Shown piece by piece: positions 25,439-32,414 of a DNA stretch of 64,000 nt. The notes beneath the pieces were generated by a model. It was not told the origin of the DNA. It ran no database searches and worked only from the letters and a program-made list of their open reading frames with translations. The number at the start of each line of letters is the position of its first letter. The first letter of the stretch is position 1. Location: NCBI GenBank assembly GCA_000403275.2, contig KE159599.1:1198147-1262146 (forward strand). The letters run 5' to 3'. The DNA comes from Lachnospiraceae bacterium 28-4 (GTDB lineage: Bacteria; Bacillota; Clostridia; Lachnospirales; Lachnospiraceae). The translations under genes were made by a program, and so were the position numbers.

Positions 25439-26345
25439 CCCCTGTTACACGCTTAAAATAATCTTCAAGGCTTTCTTCGCAGATATAGGCTTCTGATACG
25501 GTAAGCCCGTTTTCGACAAAGGCGGTTACAATTTCCCCGACAGAAATATCTAAATTATGCAGACGCATCTTGTAGTCGTCCTGTATGGTAAACTGCGTTT
25601 CATGGAAACCTCGTTCTAAAATTCTTGCCGCCTGTGTTGTACTGGAAACGGTAAAACGGATATGTCTGCTGCTCTTTGCTTCCAGTTCTGCAAGGCTTTC
25701 TTCCTCCAATAATGCGCCGTGGTCGATAATGCCTATATCATCAGCCAACAATGCAATCTCGGAAAGAATATGGCTGGAAATCAATATTGTTTTCCCTCTT
25801 TCAGTACAGAGGTCACGGATAAAAGAGCGCACTTCCGCAATTCCAATTGGGTCAAGACCGTTAATCGGTTCGTCCAAAATCAAAAGCTCCGGGTCGTGCA
25901 TAATGGCAAGGGCAATCGCCAACCGCTGCTTCATGCCAAGGGAATATTGGGAAAACAGTTTTTTGTCTTTATAGGGAAGCCCCACTAAATCAAGCGCATT
26001 TTTAATTGCATTACGGTTCGGCACTCCCCGTAGGGTTGCAAAAATGCGCAGGTTTTCTGTGGCAGTCAAGTTCGGGTAAAATCCGGGGGATTCAATCAGA
26101 CTGCCAATCCGGGGCAACAGCTTTTTCTCATTTGTCCGTAAAGGCTTTCCCCAAATTGTAACTTCCCCGGAAGTGGGCTGTGTCAGCCCAAGCAGCATTT
26201 TCATGGTCGTTGTCTTTCCGGCTCCGTTTCTGCCAAGCAGACCGTAGATGCGTCCTTGCCTTACATGGATATTCAGATCTGCAACGCTTTTTTGTGTTCC
26301 GTATTGTTTGGTAAGATTTTTTGTTTCGATTACATATTTGCTCAT
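25422..26345 (-). CDS. ABC transporter ATPase, BcrA/lantibiotic-immunity type
   Basis: The 307-residue ATPase has Walker A GRNGAGKTT, signature YSLGMKQRLAIALAI, Walker B LLILDEPINGLDP and an H-loop ISSH. The C-terminal extension (about 230-307) is typical of BcrA-like drug or peptide exporters. The start follows GGAGG in the GAAAAGGAGGTTTCGCA context. The three 11-bp repeats at 26383-26415 sit just upstream and probably bind the adjacent response regulator. Confidence 0.92.
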   Translation of the reverse strand: MSKYVIETKNLTKQYGTQKSVADLNIHVRQGRIYGLLGRNGAGKTTTMKMLLGLTQPTSGEVTIWGKPLRTNEKKLLPRIGSLIESPGFYPNLTATENLRIFATLRGVPNRNAIKNALDLVGLPYKDKKLFSQYSLGMKQRLAIALAIMHDPELLILDEPINGLDPIGIAEVRSFIRDLCTERGKTILISSHILSEIALLADDIGIIDHGALLEEESLAELEAKSSRHIRFTVSSTTQAARILERGFHETQFTIQDDYKMRLHNLDISVGEIVTAFVENGLTVSEAYICEESLEDYFKRVTGGEGIA

Positions 26346-26382
26346 TGCGAAACCTCCTTTTCATATTTGCTATTCTATCACG

Positions 26383-26415
26383 CTAACCTTGCCAAAACCT
26401 TGCCGAAACCTTGCT
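26383..26415 (-). promoter_or_regulatory. Three tandem 11-bp repeats, probable response-regulator operator
   Basis: On the plus strand three contiguous 11-mers read CTAACCTTGCC, AAAACCTTGCC and GAAACCTTGCT (on the coding strand GGCAAGGTTT-type units). Helical-turn spacing of direct repeats before an ABC gene is typical of OmpR-family regulator sites in peptide-sensing systems such as NisR or CprR. They lie about 40 bases upstream of the ATPase start. Confidence 0.65.
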
Positions 26416-26456
26416 TTTTTCATGTTTTTACAGTTAAGCGAAATTTGACAAACTGA

Positions 26457-26480
26457 AAAATCCCCGTATTATTACAGGGA
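26457..26480 (-). terminator. Hairpin at the end of the kinase gene
   Basis: AAATCCC and GGGATTT flank a ten-base loop at the kinase stop codon. It separates the regulator/kinase unit from the ABC operon promoter. Confidence 0.5.
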
Positions 26481-27395
26481 TTTCGGAAGTAATACGGTAA
26501 ATGCAGTCCCCCTATTGGGAGTGCTATCAACGGTGATTGTTCCTTTGTGAGCAGCTACAAGTTCTTTTACGATTGATAAGCCTAATCCATTTCCACCAGC
26601 AGACCGTGACTGATCGCATTGGTACATTCTTTCAAAAATATGTGGCAGATGATCGGGAGATATTCCTTTTCCATTATCTGTTATAGTGATTTTAGCTTGC
26701 AAATTATCTTCAAAAACATGGAATACTATTTTACTTCCCTTGCTATGGATAAGAACATTCTGCAACAGATTGTTGAGGATGCGACTATAAGCGTTTGCAT
26801 CTATACGCATAAGATATTCTGCTTCCGGTATATCAAACGCATAGTCAAAATTACTATTTTCTAAAATAGAAATCCAATCAACTATAATATTCCGGGATAA
26901 TTCGTTTAGGTCTAAAGTTTCAAAATGAAAAATCTGTTCCCCGGAGTCCAGTTTTACCCACTCAAAGAGATTTTCCACGAAATGCTTTAGGTAGTGAGCT
27001 TTCTCAAATGCAACGTGAACATATTCGTCTTTTTCTTCTCCTGCAACGATCTTACATTCTATTGCTTCCAAATAACCAACCAAAGAAGCAAGGGGAGTTT
27101 TTACATCATGGGAAATACTTGTCATTAACCGTTTATATGCCTGTTCAGATTGTTTTTGCTTGATAAGCTGTGTTTGGCTGTTCATTGCAATATCGTTTAT
27201 ACCGTAGCAGATTTTTCTTGTCATATCGTTCTTTTTAGTCAACATACGGCGGTTTAAATTCCCGGATTTTATATCTTCAAGGGCTTCTTCGATAATAGAT
27301 AGTTGTCCCCGTACACTCCTAAGTTTTTTGACAAGAAACAAGATAAATAAAAGTGCGATACAAAACGCAATCAATAAAAACAGATTAACATTCAT
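26472..27395 (-). CDS. Sensor histidine kinase of the peptide-resistance module
   Basis: The 307-residue kinase from ATG 27395 (after GGGAGGCATAAC) has one N-terminal membrane helix, a HAMP-like segment and H96 in TSISHDVKTPLASL. The ATPase domain shows NNLLQNVLIH, DNGKGISPDHLPHIFERMY and GNGLGLSIVKEL. It has almost no extracellular region, so sensing probably goes through the ABC transporter or the membrane. It starts two bases after the regulator's stop. Confidence 0.92.
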   Translation of the reverse strand: MNVNLFLLIAFCIALLFILFLVKKLRSVRGQLSIIEEALEDIKSGNLNRRMLTKKNDMTRKICYGINDIAMNSQTQLIKQKQSEQAYKRLMTSISHDVKTPLASLVGYLEAIECKIVAGEEKDEYVHVAFEKAHYLKHFVENLFEWVKLDSGEQIFHFETLDLNELSRNIIVDWISILENSNFDYAFDIPEAEYLMRIDANAYSRILNNLLQNVLIHSKGSKIVFHVFEDNLQAKITITDNGKGISPDHLPHIFERMYQCDQSRSAGGNGLGLSIVKELVAAHKGTITVDSTPNRGTAFTVLLPKSL

Positions 27396-27396
27396 G

Positions 27397-28098
27397 TTAT
27401 GCCTCCCTGTTAAAACGATAACCAACGCCACGGACGGTTAAAATATAAAAAGGGTGTTCCGGGTCTGGTTCAATTTTTTTTCGTAATTTGCTGATAAAAG
27501 ACATGATATTGCTATCATCAAAAGCATATTCTTCCTCCCATACATGGGTATAAATCTGCTTTTTCGTAAATACTTTCCCTTTGTTCGCCGCAAGAAAAGA
27601 GAGCAGATCAAATTCTTTTCCTGTAAGCTCCACTTGTACGTCGTTCATAAAAACAAGACGATTAAGATTATCAATAGTCATTCCTTGAAACACCATACAA
27701 TCCGTTTCGGTGCTGGAAGTTGGATTGAGCAGGGTATAACGCCGGATAAGGGAATTGACACGCGCCATAAGCTCGTTAATGCTAAATGGCTTTGTCAGAT
27801 AATCGTCTGCCCCCATTCGTAAACCGGACACTTTATCTTCTTCATTGCTTTTTGCAGTGAGCATAAGAACGGGGACATTGCTTGTCTGCCGTATTTGCTG
27901 CAATACTTGAAAACCGTCTAAATCGGGCATCATAATATCAAGAATAATAAGTGAACAGACATTTTTGTTTTCCTCCAACATCTGCAAGCCCTCTATACCG
28001 CCGCCTGCAACAACCGCAGTAAGGTTTTCCTGCTCTACGCATTTTTTCATAAGTGTGCAAAGCTCTTTATCATCATCAATAATTAAAACTTTATTCAT
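27397..28098 (-). CDS. OmpR-family response regulator of the peptide-resistance module
   Basis: The 233-residue regulator has a receiver with D8-D9-D10, phospho-acceptor D54 in IILDIMMPDLDGF and K in YLTKPFSINEL, and a C-terminal winged helix (IMSFISKLRKKIEPDPEHPFYILTVRGVGYRF, read in parts). It overlaps the preceding small HTH gene by eight bases. Its likely target is the 11-bp repeat array at 26383-26415. Confidence 0.93.
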   Translation of the reverse strand: MNKVLIIDDDKELCTLMKKCVEQENLTAVVAGGGIEGLQMLEENKNVCSLIILDIMMPDLDGFQVLQQIRQTSNVPVLMLTAKSNEEDKVSGLRMGADDYLTKPFSINELMARVNSLIRRYTLLNPTSSTETDCMVFQGMTIDNLNRLVFMNDVQVELTGKEFDLLSFLAANKGKVFTKKQIYTHVWEEEYAFDDSNIMSFISKLRKKIEPDPEHPFYILTVRGVGYRFNREA

Positions 28099-28288
28099 GT
28101 TTTTTCTTCCTTTCTGCTTTCAACCGGGCATCTGTTGGTTTTTCAGCGTCTTTTGGTATCAGCCATAGCCGACTAAATTTTGCTACACCCGGTATACGGT
28201 TTTCCTCACATAGCTTTTGCACCCGTCTTTCTGAAATGCCCCATTTTTGCGCTGCTTCCGGGGCAGAAATATACTCTAACATCTTCAT
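28091..28288 (-). CDS. Small MerR/excisionase-like helix-turn-helix protein
   Basis: The 65-residue protein reads MLEYISAPEAAQKWGISERRVQKLCEENRIPGVAKFSRLWLIPKDA (in parts), the pattern of the helix-turn-helix domain used by excisionase-like and MerR-like proteins. It has a basic C-terminus. It is the first gene of the regulator-kinase unit. It may be an auxiliary regulator rather than an excisionase, since xis is elsewhere. Confidence 0.8.
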   Translation of the reverse strand: MKMLEYISAPEAAQKWGISERRVQKLCEENRIPGVAKFSRLWLIPKDAEKPTDARLKAERKKKHE

Positions 28289-28444
28289 TCACCCTTTCTC
28301 TAACTTCTATCAGTATAATTATATGCGTCCAGCCGAATAACTTCAAGACAAATTTTGCTGGATATAGGAATTATTTCAGCTAACTGATAGAACTGTGTAA
28401 ACATATCCAAAAAGAAAGGTGAACAGTAAAATGTAGTAGGGTGA

Positions 28445-28807
28445 ATGAATATGGCAAAAAGACCAGTACCACAATATGATTTTAAGGCTTTTGGTGAAGC
28501 AATCAAAGCGGCGCGTAAAGGGCGTAAGGAAAGCAGGAAAAAGGTGTGCGACGAAATGTATATATCCCCGCGTTACCTTGCGAATATTGAGAACAAGGGG
28601 CAGCACCCCAGCGTACAGATATTCTTTGAGCTTATGCTCCGCTATGATATATCCGTAGACCAGTTTCTTTTTTCGGAAAAGGAAGCGGAAAAGTCCACGC
28701 AGCGGCGGCAGCTCGATACATTGCTTGACAGCATGGATAAGAAAGACTTGACGATTATCACTGCTACGGCAAAGGGAATACAGGAAGCCAAAGGGACAGA
28801 CGATTAG
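28445..28807 (+). CDS. Xre-family transcriptional regulator
   Basis: The 120-residue protein has an N-terminal lambda-repressor-like helix-turn-helix (AFGEAIKAARKGRKESRKKVCDEMYISPRYLANIENKGQHPSV, in parts) and a helical C-terminus. It is divergent from the HTH-regulator-kinase unit and precedes the mobilisation genes, so it may repress either. The start has AGGGTGA upstream; a second ATG two codons on is possible. Confidence 0.88.
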   Translation: MNMAKRPVPQYDFKAFGEAIKAARKGRKESRKKVCDEMYISPRYLANIENKGQHPSVQIFFELMLRYDISVDQFLFSEKEAEKSTQRRQLDTLLDSMDKKDLTIITATAKGIQEAKGTDD

Positions 28808-28843
28808 ACCGCTGTTCCCTTTTTCCGTTGCTGGTTAGGATAG

Positions 28844-28875
28844 TTGCAGCCGTTTTTGTGCTGCAATATTTTTTT
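28844..28875 (+). terminator. Terminator after the Xre gene
   Basis: TTGCAGC (28844-28850) pairs with GCTGCAA (28860-28866), followed by TATTTTTTT. Confidence 0.75.
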
Positions 28876-28935
28876 GCACCAAATTCAGAGAAAAATGCAA
28901 CAAATAAGCTCTTTTCAAGGGGATAGTGAGTAGGA

Positions 28936-29025
28936 TAGCAAGCATAGGAAAAGAGTACCCTTTTCCGTATTTCTGCCCGCCCCGTCGGTCAGAAATGGCT
29001 TGTTGGGAAGTGTCCCAAACCCTCT
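28936..29025 (+). repeat. Inverted-repeat copy A, candidate ICE oriT
   Basis: Two conserved blocks (34 bases at 28936-28969 and 28 bases at 28998-29025) flank a variable hairpin (TTTCTG/CAGAAA). Block 1 contains the palindrome GGAAAAG/CTTTTCC. Block 2 contains TTGGGA-AGTG-TCCCAA. The same blocks occur in inverse orientation at 37688-37787. Copy A lies directly upstream of mobC and the relaxase, the usual place for an origin of transfer. Confidence 0.6.
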
Positions 29026-29051
29026 ATGAGAACGGAAAGGAGCGAAAAACT

Positions 29052-29381
29052 ATGAACGGACGCAAAAGGACGGTACAGGTCAAATTCTATGTGACAGAGG
29101 AAGAACGCAACTTGATTGAGGAAAAAATGAAGCTCGTCCCCACAAGCAACATGGCGGCATATCTGCGCAAAATCGCCATTGACGGGTACATTATCCAAGT
29201 AGACCACACGGACATAAAAGCAATGACAGCAGAGATACAGAAAATCGGTGTCAATGTTAATCAGATCGCACGTCGCGTAAACGCGACGGGAAACGCCTAC
29301 AAAGAGGATATAGAGGAAATCAAGGGGGTGCTTGCGGAAATATGGCGGTTACAAAGATTAAGCCTGTTAAAAGCACTTTGA
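29052..29381 (+). CDS. MobC-family mobilisation accessory protein
   Basis: The 109-residue protein from ATG 29052 (after AAAGGAGC) has an N-terminal ribbon-helix-helix (RTVQVKFYVTEEERNLIEEKM) and the MobC signature IQKIGVNVNQIARRVNATG. MobC proteins bind and open oriT for the relaxase. The longer frame from 28926 runs through the candidate oriT and is not coding. It overlaps the relaxase start by 40 bases. Confidence 0.9.
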   Translation: MNGRKRTVQVKFYVTEEERNLIEEKMKLVPTSNMAAYLRKIAIDGYIIQVDHTDIKAMTAEIQKIGVNVNQIARRVNATGNAYKEDIEEIKGVLAEIWRLQRLSLLKAL

Positions 29382-30694
29382 GCAAAGCCCTTGACTATAT
29401 CGAAAACCCGGACAAGACGGACGGAAAAATGCTGGTGTCCTCTTTCGGGTGCAGCTATGAAACGGCAGATATTGAGTTTAGCTATACCCTCTCGCAAGCG
29501 CGGGATAAGGGCAATAATTTAGCCTTTCACTTGATACAATCCTTTGCGCCGGGGGAAGTGGACTATGAGAAAGCCCATGAGATCGGGCGGCAGCTTGCCG
29601 ACGCGGTGACAAAGGGGCAGCATGAATATGTACTCACGACGCACATTGACAAGGGGCATATCCATAACCACATTATTTTCTGCGCGGTCAACTTCGTAGA
29701 TCATCACAAGTACGTTTCCAACAAACGGACGTATTATGGCATACGGAACATGAGTGACAAGCTGTGCCGGGACAACGGGCTTTCCGTCGTCGTTCCCGGT
29801 AAAGGCAGCAAGGGAAAGAGCTATGCAGAATATCAAGCGGAGAAAACCGGGACAAGCTGGAAAGGCAAGCTAAAGATTGCCGTGGACGCGTTCATTCCCC
29901 AAGTTTCCAGCTTTGAAGAACTATTGCAGCGGTTACAGGCGGCGGGCTATGAGATCAAGCCGGGAAAATATGTGTCATGCCGCGCACCGGGGCAGGAACG
30001 GTTTACCCGCCTTAAAACCCTCGGCGCAGATTATACAGAGGAAGCCATAAGGGAACGGATAGCGGGCAAGCGCACCCGTGCCGCCAAAGCTCCCAAGACA
30101 GAGCGCAGGGGCGTTAATCTTCTCATTGACATTGAGAACAGTATCAAGGCACAACAGAGCCGGGGCTATGAACAGTGGGCGAAAATCCACAATCTGAAAC
30201 AGGCAGCAAAGACTATGAATTTCCTTACCGAAAATAAGATTGAGCAGTACGCCGATCTGCTGTCCCGGATAGAGGAAATCACCACGGCAAGCGAACAGAC
30301 GGGGGACAGCCTAAAGGAAGTGGAAAAGCGGCTTTCTGATATGGCATTGCTGATTAAGAACGTCACTACCTACCAAAAGACAAAGCCCCTTTATGAAGTC
30401 TACCGCAAAGCCCGGAACAAGGAGAAGTACCGGGCAGAGCATGAACGGGGTATTATCCTCCATGAAGCGGCGGCAAAGGCACTAAAGGCAGCGCAGATCG
30501 GCGGCAAGCTCCCCAGCGTCCCCGTTCTGCAAGCAGAGTATGAAAAACTCCAAGCGCAAAAAGAAAGCCTTTACGCCGACTATGGCAAGCTGAAAAAACA
30601 GGTTGCGAAGTACGACGTTATCAAGCGGAACATAGACAGTATTTTACAGTCAGAAAAACAGCCGGAACGGGAACGGCAGACAGAGCGCGGATAA
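29342..30694 (+). CDS. Relaxase of the ICE, MobP type
   Basis: The 450-residue protein has an N-terminal relaxase domain. A candidate catalytic Tyr lies in ALDYIENPDKT, and the His triad falls in HIDKGHIHNHIIF (H106, H108, H110). The C-terminal half is a long basic coiled coil. Relaxases nick oriT, stay bound to the 5' end and pilot the strand through the type IV channel. It is translationally coupled to MobC and followed by a terminator, so the two form one operon reading opposite to the secretion genes. Confidence 0.93.
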   Translation: MAVTKIKPVKSTLSKALDYIENPDKTDGKMLVSSFGCSYETADIEFSYTLSQARDKGNNLAFHLIQSFAPGEVDYEKAHEIGRQLADAVTKGQHEYVLTTHIDKGHIHNHIIFCAVNFVDHHKYVSNKRTYYGIRNMSDKLCRDNGLSVVVPGKGSKGKSYAEYQAEKTGTSWKGKLKIAVDAFIPQVSSFEELLQRLQAAGYEIKPGKYVSCRAPGQERFTRLKTLGADYTEEAIRERIAGKRTRAAKAPKTERRGVNLLIDIENSIKAQQSRGYEQWAKIHNLKQAAKTMNFLTENKIEQYADLLSRIEEITTASEQTGDSLKEVEKRLSDMALLIKNVTTYQKTKPLYEVYRKARNKEKYRAEHERGIILHEAAAKALKAAQIGGKLPSVPVLQAEYEKLQAQKESLYADYGKLKKQVAKYDVIKRNIDSILQSEKQPERERQTERG

Positions 30695-30710
30695 AAGCAC
30701 AAAAAAAGAG

Positions 30711-30753
30711 CCGGGACGCGGCAGCTTTTCAGTAGCCACCGCGCCCCGGTTTT
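30711..30753 (+). terminator. Terminator after the relaxase gene
   Basis: CCGGGACGCGG (30711-30721) pairs with CCGCGCCCCGG (30739-30749) with one mismatch and is followed by TTTTCT. Confidence 0.75.
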
Positions 30754-30876
30754 CTCATGGGTGCAGAGATTGGATTGTTACGCAATAGAACCGCATTTTC
30801 GGGGGTAAAGGTATAAATCCCTTGCCGCCTTATTTTCCCGCCCGGAAAGCCGCATAAATCAAGGCTTATTTCGTCC

Positions 30877-31242
30877 CTATCGCGTCACATTCGCCCGTAG
30901 TTTTCTCATACGCTCGGCGGTCTGTCTGCGGGTGATACGCTTCCGGCAGTCGGGGCAGTAGATCGCCCGGTTAGAGCTGGACGCAAAAGGTGAGCCGCAC
31001 ACGCTACACCGCCGCATATCCTCCGCATGGTAAAGCTCGGCGTACAGCTCCTTATCTGCGGGCAGTACGGCGATACGGAACCATTTACAGAGCAGGGAAT
31101 AGGAAATAAGCTGCGGACATACGCACTCGTCCCCGTCGTCCAGCAAGATACAGTTTCCACTATCATAATTGCAGCACGTCCGGCGCACAAGGGCGTTGAC
31201 TTTCCGGCTTTGGGGCGGCGTGAGCCGCTTGATCCCGTTCAT
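30877..31242 (-). CDS. Cysteine-rich VLP domain protein
   Basis: The 121-residue protein has RRTCCNYDSGNCILLDDGDECVCPQLISYSLLCKWF (in parts), then AVLPADKELYAELY, a zinc-binding C-x2-C pair (RRCSVCGSPF, YCPDCRK) and a basic tail. This is the small Cys-rich VLP family found in Tn1549-like elements; the role is unknown, possibly a DNA-binding regulator. It overlaps the preceding TTRAP gene by four bases and is convergent with the relaxase gene. Confidence 0.85.
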   Translation of the reverse strand: MNGIKRLTPPQSRKVNALVRRTCCNYDSGNCILLDDGDECVCPQLISYSLLCKWFRIAVLPADKELYAELYHAEDMRRCSVCGSPFASSSNRAIYCPDCRKRITRRQTAERMRKLRANVTR

Positions 31243-31460
31243 ACCTCGTCGGCGGGGTAAAGGGCAAGCCCCGCAAATTCCGCTTCGGTCATGCGCCCTA
31301 CTTTGGCAAGGGTACGGGCGGCAAAGTCCCGCATTTCCCCCTCCATAAAGGGCAGCGCGGCGTTCATAGCCACCAAAAGCCCCTCCTTGCTGCCTGTCAT
31401 GTAGATACTCAAAAGGTTGGTTTCCTCAACCGTAAAATTATTATATGTGTTCATGCTCAT
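31239..31460 (-). CDS. Transposon-transfer assisting protein (TTRAP family)
   Basis: The 73-residue protein with NNFTVEETNLLSIYMTGSKEGLL and MTEAEFAGLALYPADEV matches the TTRAP family of small proteins carried by Clostridia ICEs. The family name reflects association with transfer; the mechanism is unknown. It overlaps both neighbours by four bases (ATGA), so it is part of a translationally coupled chain. Confidence 0.8.
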   Translation of the reverse strand: MSMNTYNNFTVEETNLLSIYMTGSKEGLLVAMNAALPFMEGEMRDFAARTLAKVGRMTEAEFAGLALYPADEV

Positions 31461-32410
31461 ACCTCCAATCCGTGATTTTGTGTTTTCGCCGCCGCTTTCT
31501 TCGGGGCGGTTCTCTTTTTGTCCTGTGCAAGCTGCGCCCGGACAGAGGGGCGGGGCTTCCTTATCTGCCTGTCCCGGTTCTCGTCCTTGCCGATCAGCGC
31601 GTATGTGCCGTAGCTGTTCTTGATTTGTGAGAAAGCAAGGGTCTTGTAGGGCAGCATGGAGAAAAGACGTTCTGTGTCCTTTGTGGAAGCAAGCCGCATA
31701 AAGGACGGGGACAGCTCCACCATGAAATGAGATTTGTCCGGGCTGTTGGGGGCAGACAGCTTTTTCATGTCTGCCACAATGCGCCGCGCTTCCCGTTCGA
31801 TCATGCCCTCATGCAATGCGGCGATATGCTCCTTAAAATCCCCCGGTTTCAGTTTGTCCCGGCTTTCCTTTTCCTCCTGTAACAGAAATTGCAGGGCTTC
31901 CGGGTTTTGGGGCTGTACCTCGAAGCGTTCAAACTTCCCAAGCTGGGGGTCGGGATAACCGTCAAAGCGTCGGTCTGCGGGCTGCTCCCGCGTACCATGC
32001 TCATACACAAGCGTCACCGTCCCGGCTGCAAGGGTATTGTCTTTGACGCGCTCATAGTGCTTTTCATAGTCCAGCTCATACAGGTTGCCCTTGATCTTCC
32101 CGCCCTCTGTCCCGGTCAGCTCTACGGCATACGCAAGAATAGGGTCGCGGCTCTGCTCCTTGTAATAACGCCATGTGTTGTGCGGGGCGGTGTCGCTGAT
32201 GAAAATGTCACGCTCCCGGAAACAGTACGTCCCGGACGGGCGGGAAAGCCACAAGAGGGTTTTATCCTCCTTGCTGGGGCTTGCCGCCTTTTCCGCAATG
32301 ATCTGTTTGTCAATGTCAAAATCGCTCTGATAAAATCCCGTGTTCTGTTTCAGAATGGCTTCAAGGGAAGCCAGCACATCCACATTTTCAAATTTATTCC
32401 GTTTCCCCAT
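31457..32410 (-). CDS. Conserved ICE protein with basic C-terminal tail
   Basis: The 317-residue cytoplasmic protein has no recognised domain. Residues 1-215 look globular (FENVDVLASLEAILKQNTGFYQ, SGTYCFRERDIFISD). Residues 215-270 contain AARMKKLSA-like helices and FMVELSPSFMRLASTKDTERLFSML. The last 35 residues are strongly basic (KPRPSVRAQLAQDKKRTAPK...) and match the tail of the 1712-residue neighbour. It overlaps the TTRAP gene and starts five bases after the polyvalent gene stop. It is common in Tn1549-like elements; the function is unknown. Confidence 0.7.
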   Translation of the reverse strand: MGKRNKFENVDVLASLEAILKQNTGFYQSDFDIDKQIIAEKAASPSKEDKTLLWLSRPSGTYCFRERDIFISDTAPHNTWRYYKEQSRDPILAYAVELTGTEGGKIKGNLYELDYEKHYERVKDNTLAAGTVTLVYEHGTREQPADRRFDGYPDPQLGKFERFEVQPQNPEALQFLLQEEKESRDKLKPGDFKEHIAALHEGMIEREARRIVADMKKLSAPNSPDKSHFMVELSPSFMRLASTKDTERLFSMLPYKTLAFSQIKNSYGTYALIGKDENRDRQIRKPRPSVRAQLAQDKKRTAPKKAAAKTQNHGLEV

Positions 32411-32414
32411 AGGG

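Noticed and set aside
26383-26415. CRISPR-like short repeats
   Set aside because: Only three contiguous 11-mers without spacers; better explained as a regulator-binding array.
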